From positions 1-61,357 of the forward strand of contig JALOON010000054.1 of the NCBI GenBank assembly GCA_025454405.1: 61,357 bases of DNA. The letters are read 5' to 3'. The stretch's first letter is position 1, and each line of letters starts with the position of its first letter. The position numbers and the translations under genes are program-made. The notes beneath the pieces are model-generated. The model saw only the letters and a program-made list of their open reading frames with translations. It was not told the origin of the DNA and did not search any database. The stretch is from Oscillatoriaceae cyanobacterium Prado104. Its GTDB lineage: Bacteria > Cyanobacteriota > Cyanobacteriia > Cyanobacteriales > Microcoleaceae. Positions 60,710 through 61,357 of this stretch are shown piece by piece.

Positions 60710-61357
60710 GCGTGCACCCCTTTTGCAAAAATCTCTAACTCAACCAGACTGACAGTACCCTACAAATACGTAATCTGTTTTAGCCCAGGACTCTATTTAT
60801 GTAAAAATACGTAGTTTTTTAGATTCCTACTGTCAATCTTTACACTTTTTTTACGTTGAACTCAAACATATCTTAGCTCTCAATTTTATAGAAAGCGTGA
60901 CAAGAGTGCAAATATTAATAAACCAAATTCTATATATGTTTTAGTAAGTTACAGATCGATCGCGAGAAACAATAAATCCCCGATCCCCAAGCCTCAGGCT
61001 CGGGCCTCCCGCTAGCTATTAGTATAAAAACGCCTATTATTTGTAGCCGCTATTTCGTAAAAAACTATACAAAAGTTTGCTTTCTAGGGGATGGGATCTA
61101 TTCATGCTAAAACCAACAGGTCAAAATAGGCAGTAGGGGTCTGATACCGTTGTAGGCTTTATAGTAGGAGTCAAGAATCAAAATTCAGGAGTCAGGAGCA
61201 GGATGCTTAACCGCTGACACTTATAGCGAGCCTTAATTTCCTAACAGCCTTGACAATTTATATAGGGTTTGCTGAATAAAACTCTCAGCCCCCGAGAGCA
61301 AGGGTTTTGAGCCTTTTGCGATCGATTTAGTGCGGGACGATCGCATAGAGATGGTCA
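60710..61357. other. upstream region of the nSTAND gene to the window end
   Basis: No gene or RNA is recognised. Two TACGTA-containing strings (about 60766 and 60809) lie within 100 bp of the start codon and could be promoter-related. A palindrome-like AAGCCTCAGGCTCGGG (about 60990) belongs to no family seen elsewhere in the window. The rest is AT-rich and featureless. Confidence 0.55.

Overview
The window is from a filamentous cyanobacterium, most likely of the Microcoleus/Oscillatoria/Tychonema kind. The evidence is a very high density of GCGATCGC-like (HIP1) octamers, a chlorophyll-pathway cyclase (acsF), plastid-type ycf35 with DUF2997 and a ferredoxin, many large PAS/GAF kinases, CHAT and nSTAND-WD40 proteins, and abundant heptanucleotide tandem repeats in the gaps between genes. 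Genus is inference; no rRNA or tRNA was seen to anchor it.

Layout. 0.4-1.5 kb: acsF. 2.36-6.35 kb: a tightly overlapping Mrp/Mnh cation/proton antiporter operon in the order C-D-E-F-G-MbhD-B, with only one large NuoL/N-type subunit. 6.4-14.5 kb, minus strand: an orphan Imm30-like protein, a 558-residue dynamin-like GTPase, a VapBC-type toxin-antitoxin pair, two tandem ~690-residue dynamin-like GTPases and a small coiled-coil/membrane protein. 15.0-16.9 kb: a DUF3352 protein. 18.1-22.5 kb: a secreted filamentous-haemagglutinin/CHAT protease fusion with long Pro-rich and 16-residue repeats. 22.7-23.4 kb: a membrane protein.

24.1-32.7 kb is the most interesting block: a coiled-coil protein, an OmpA-family protein carrying a putative roadblock/longin-like domain, a Rab/Ras-like small GTPase, a histidine kinase and an adenylate cyclase. 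The kinase and the cyclase begin with the same sensory module. It looks like one envelope-to-cytoplasm signalling unit. A truncated Rpn nuclease follows, then a six-PAS kinase and a receiver-kinase hybrid (33.4-38.3 kb).

38.5-46 kb: a DUF433 orphan antitoxin-like protein, YiaA/B, a lipoprotein, the DUF2997-ycf35-ferredoxin operon, a phosphohexomutase, a 5'-truncated Uma2 gene, and small or nuclease-like proteins. 46.3-49.6 kb: carB. 49.7-51.8 kb is repeat-rich with two small genes. 51.8-54.8 kb: a DUF1400 alpha/beta hydrolase and an HD-domain protein. 55.2-60.7 kb: a giant nSTAND NTPase with TPR-like and 14 WD40 repeats.

A theme throughout is repeat invasion. Heptameric tracts such as (TTTTGAG)n, (CTGTCAA)n and (AATCTAA)n fill the gaps, cut off two genes (Rpn, Uma2), supply the last codons of others, and appear to be inserted in frame within the nSTAND gene. 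Several palindromic element families are also dispersed through the gaps. All functional calls are from reading the translated sequence and family knowledge; no database search was run.
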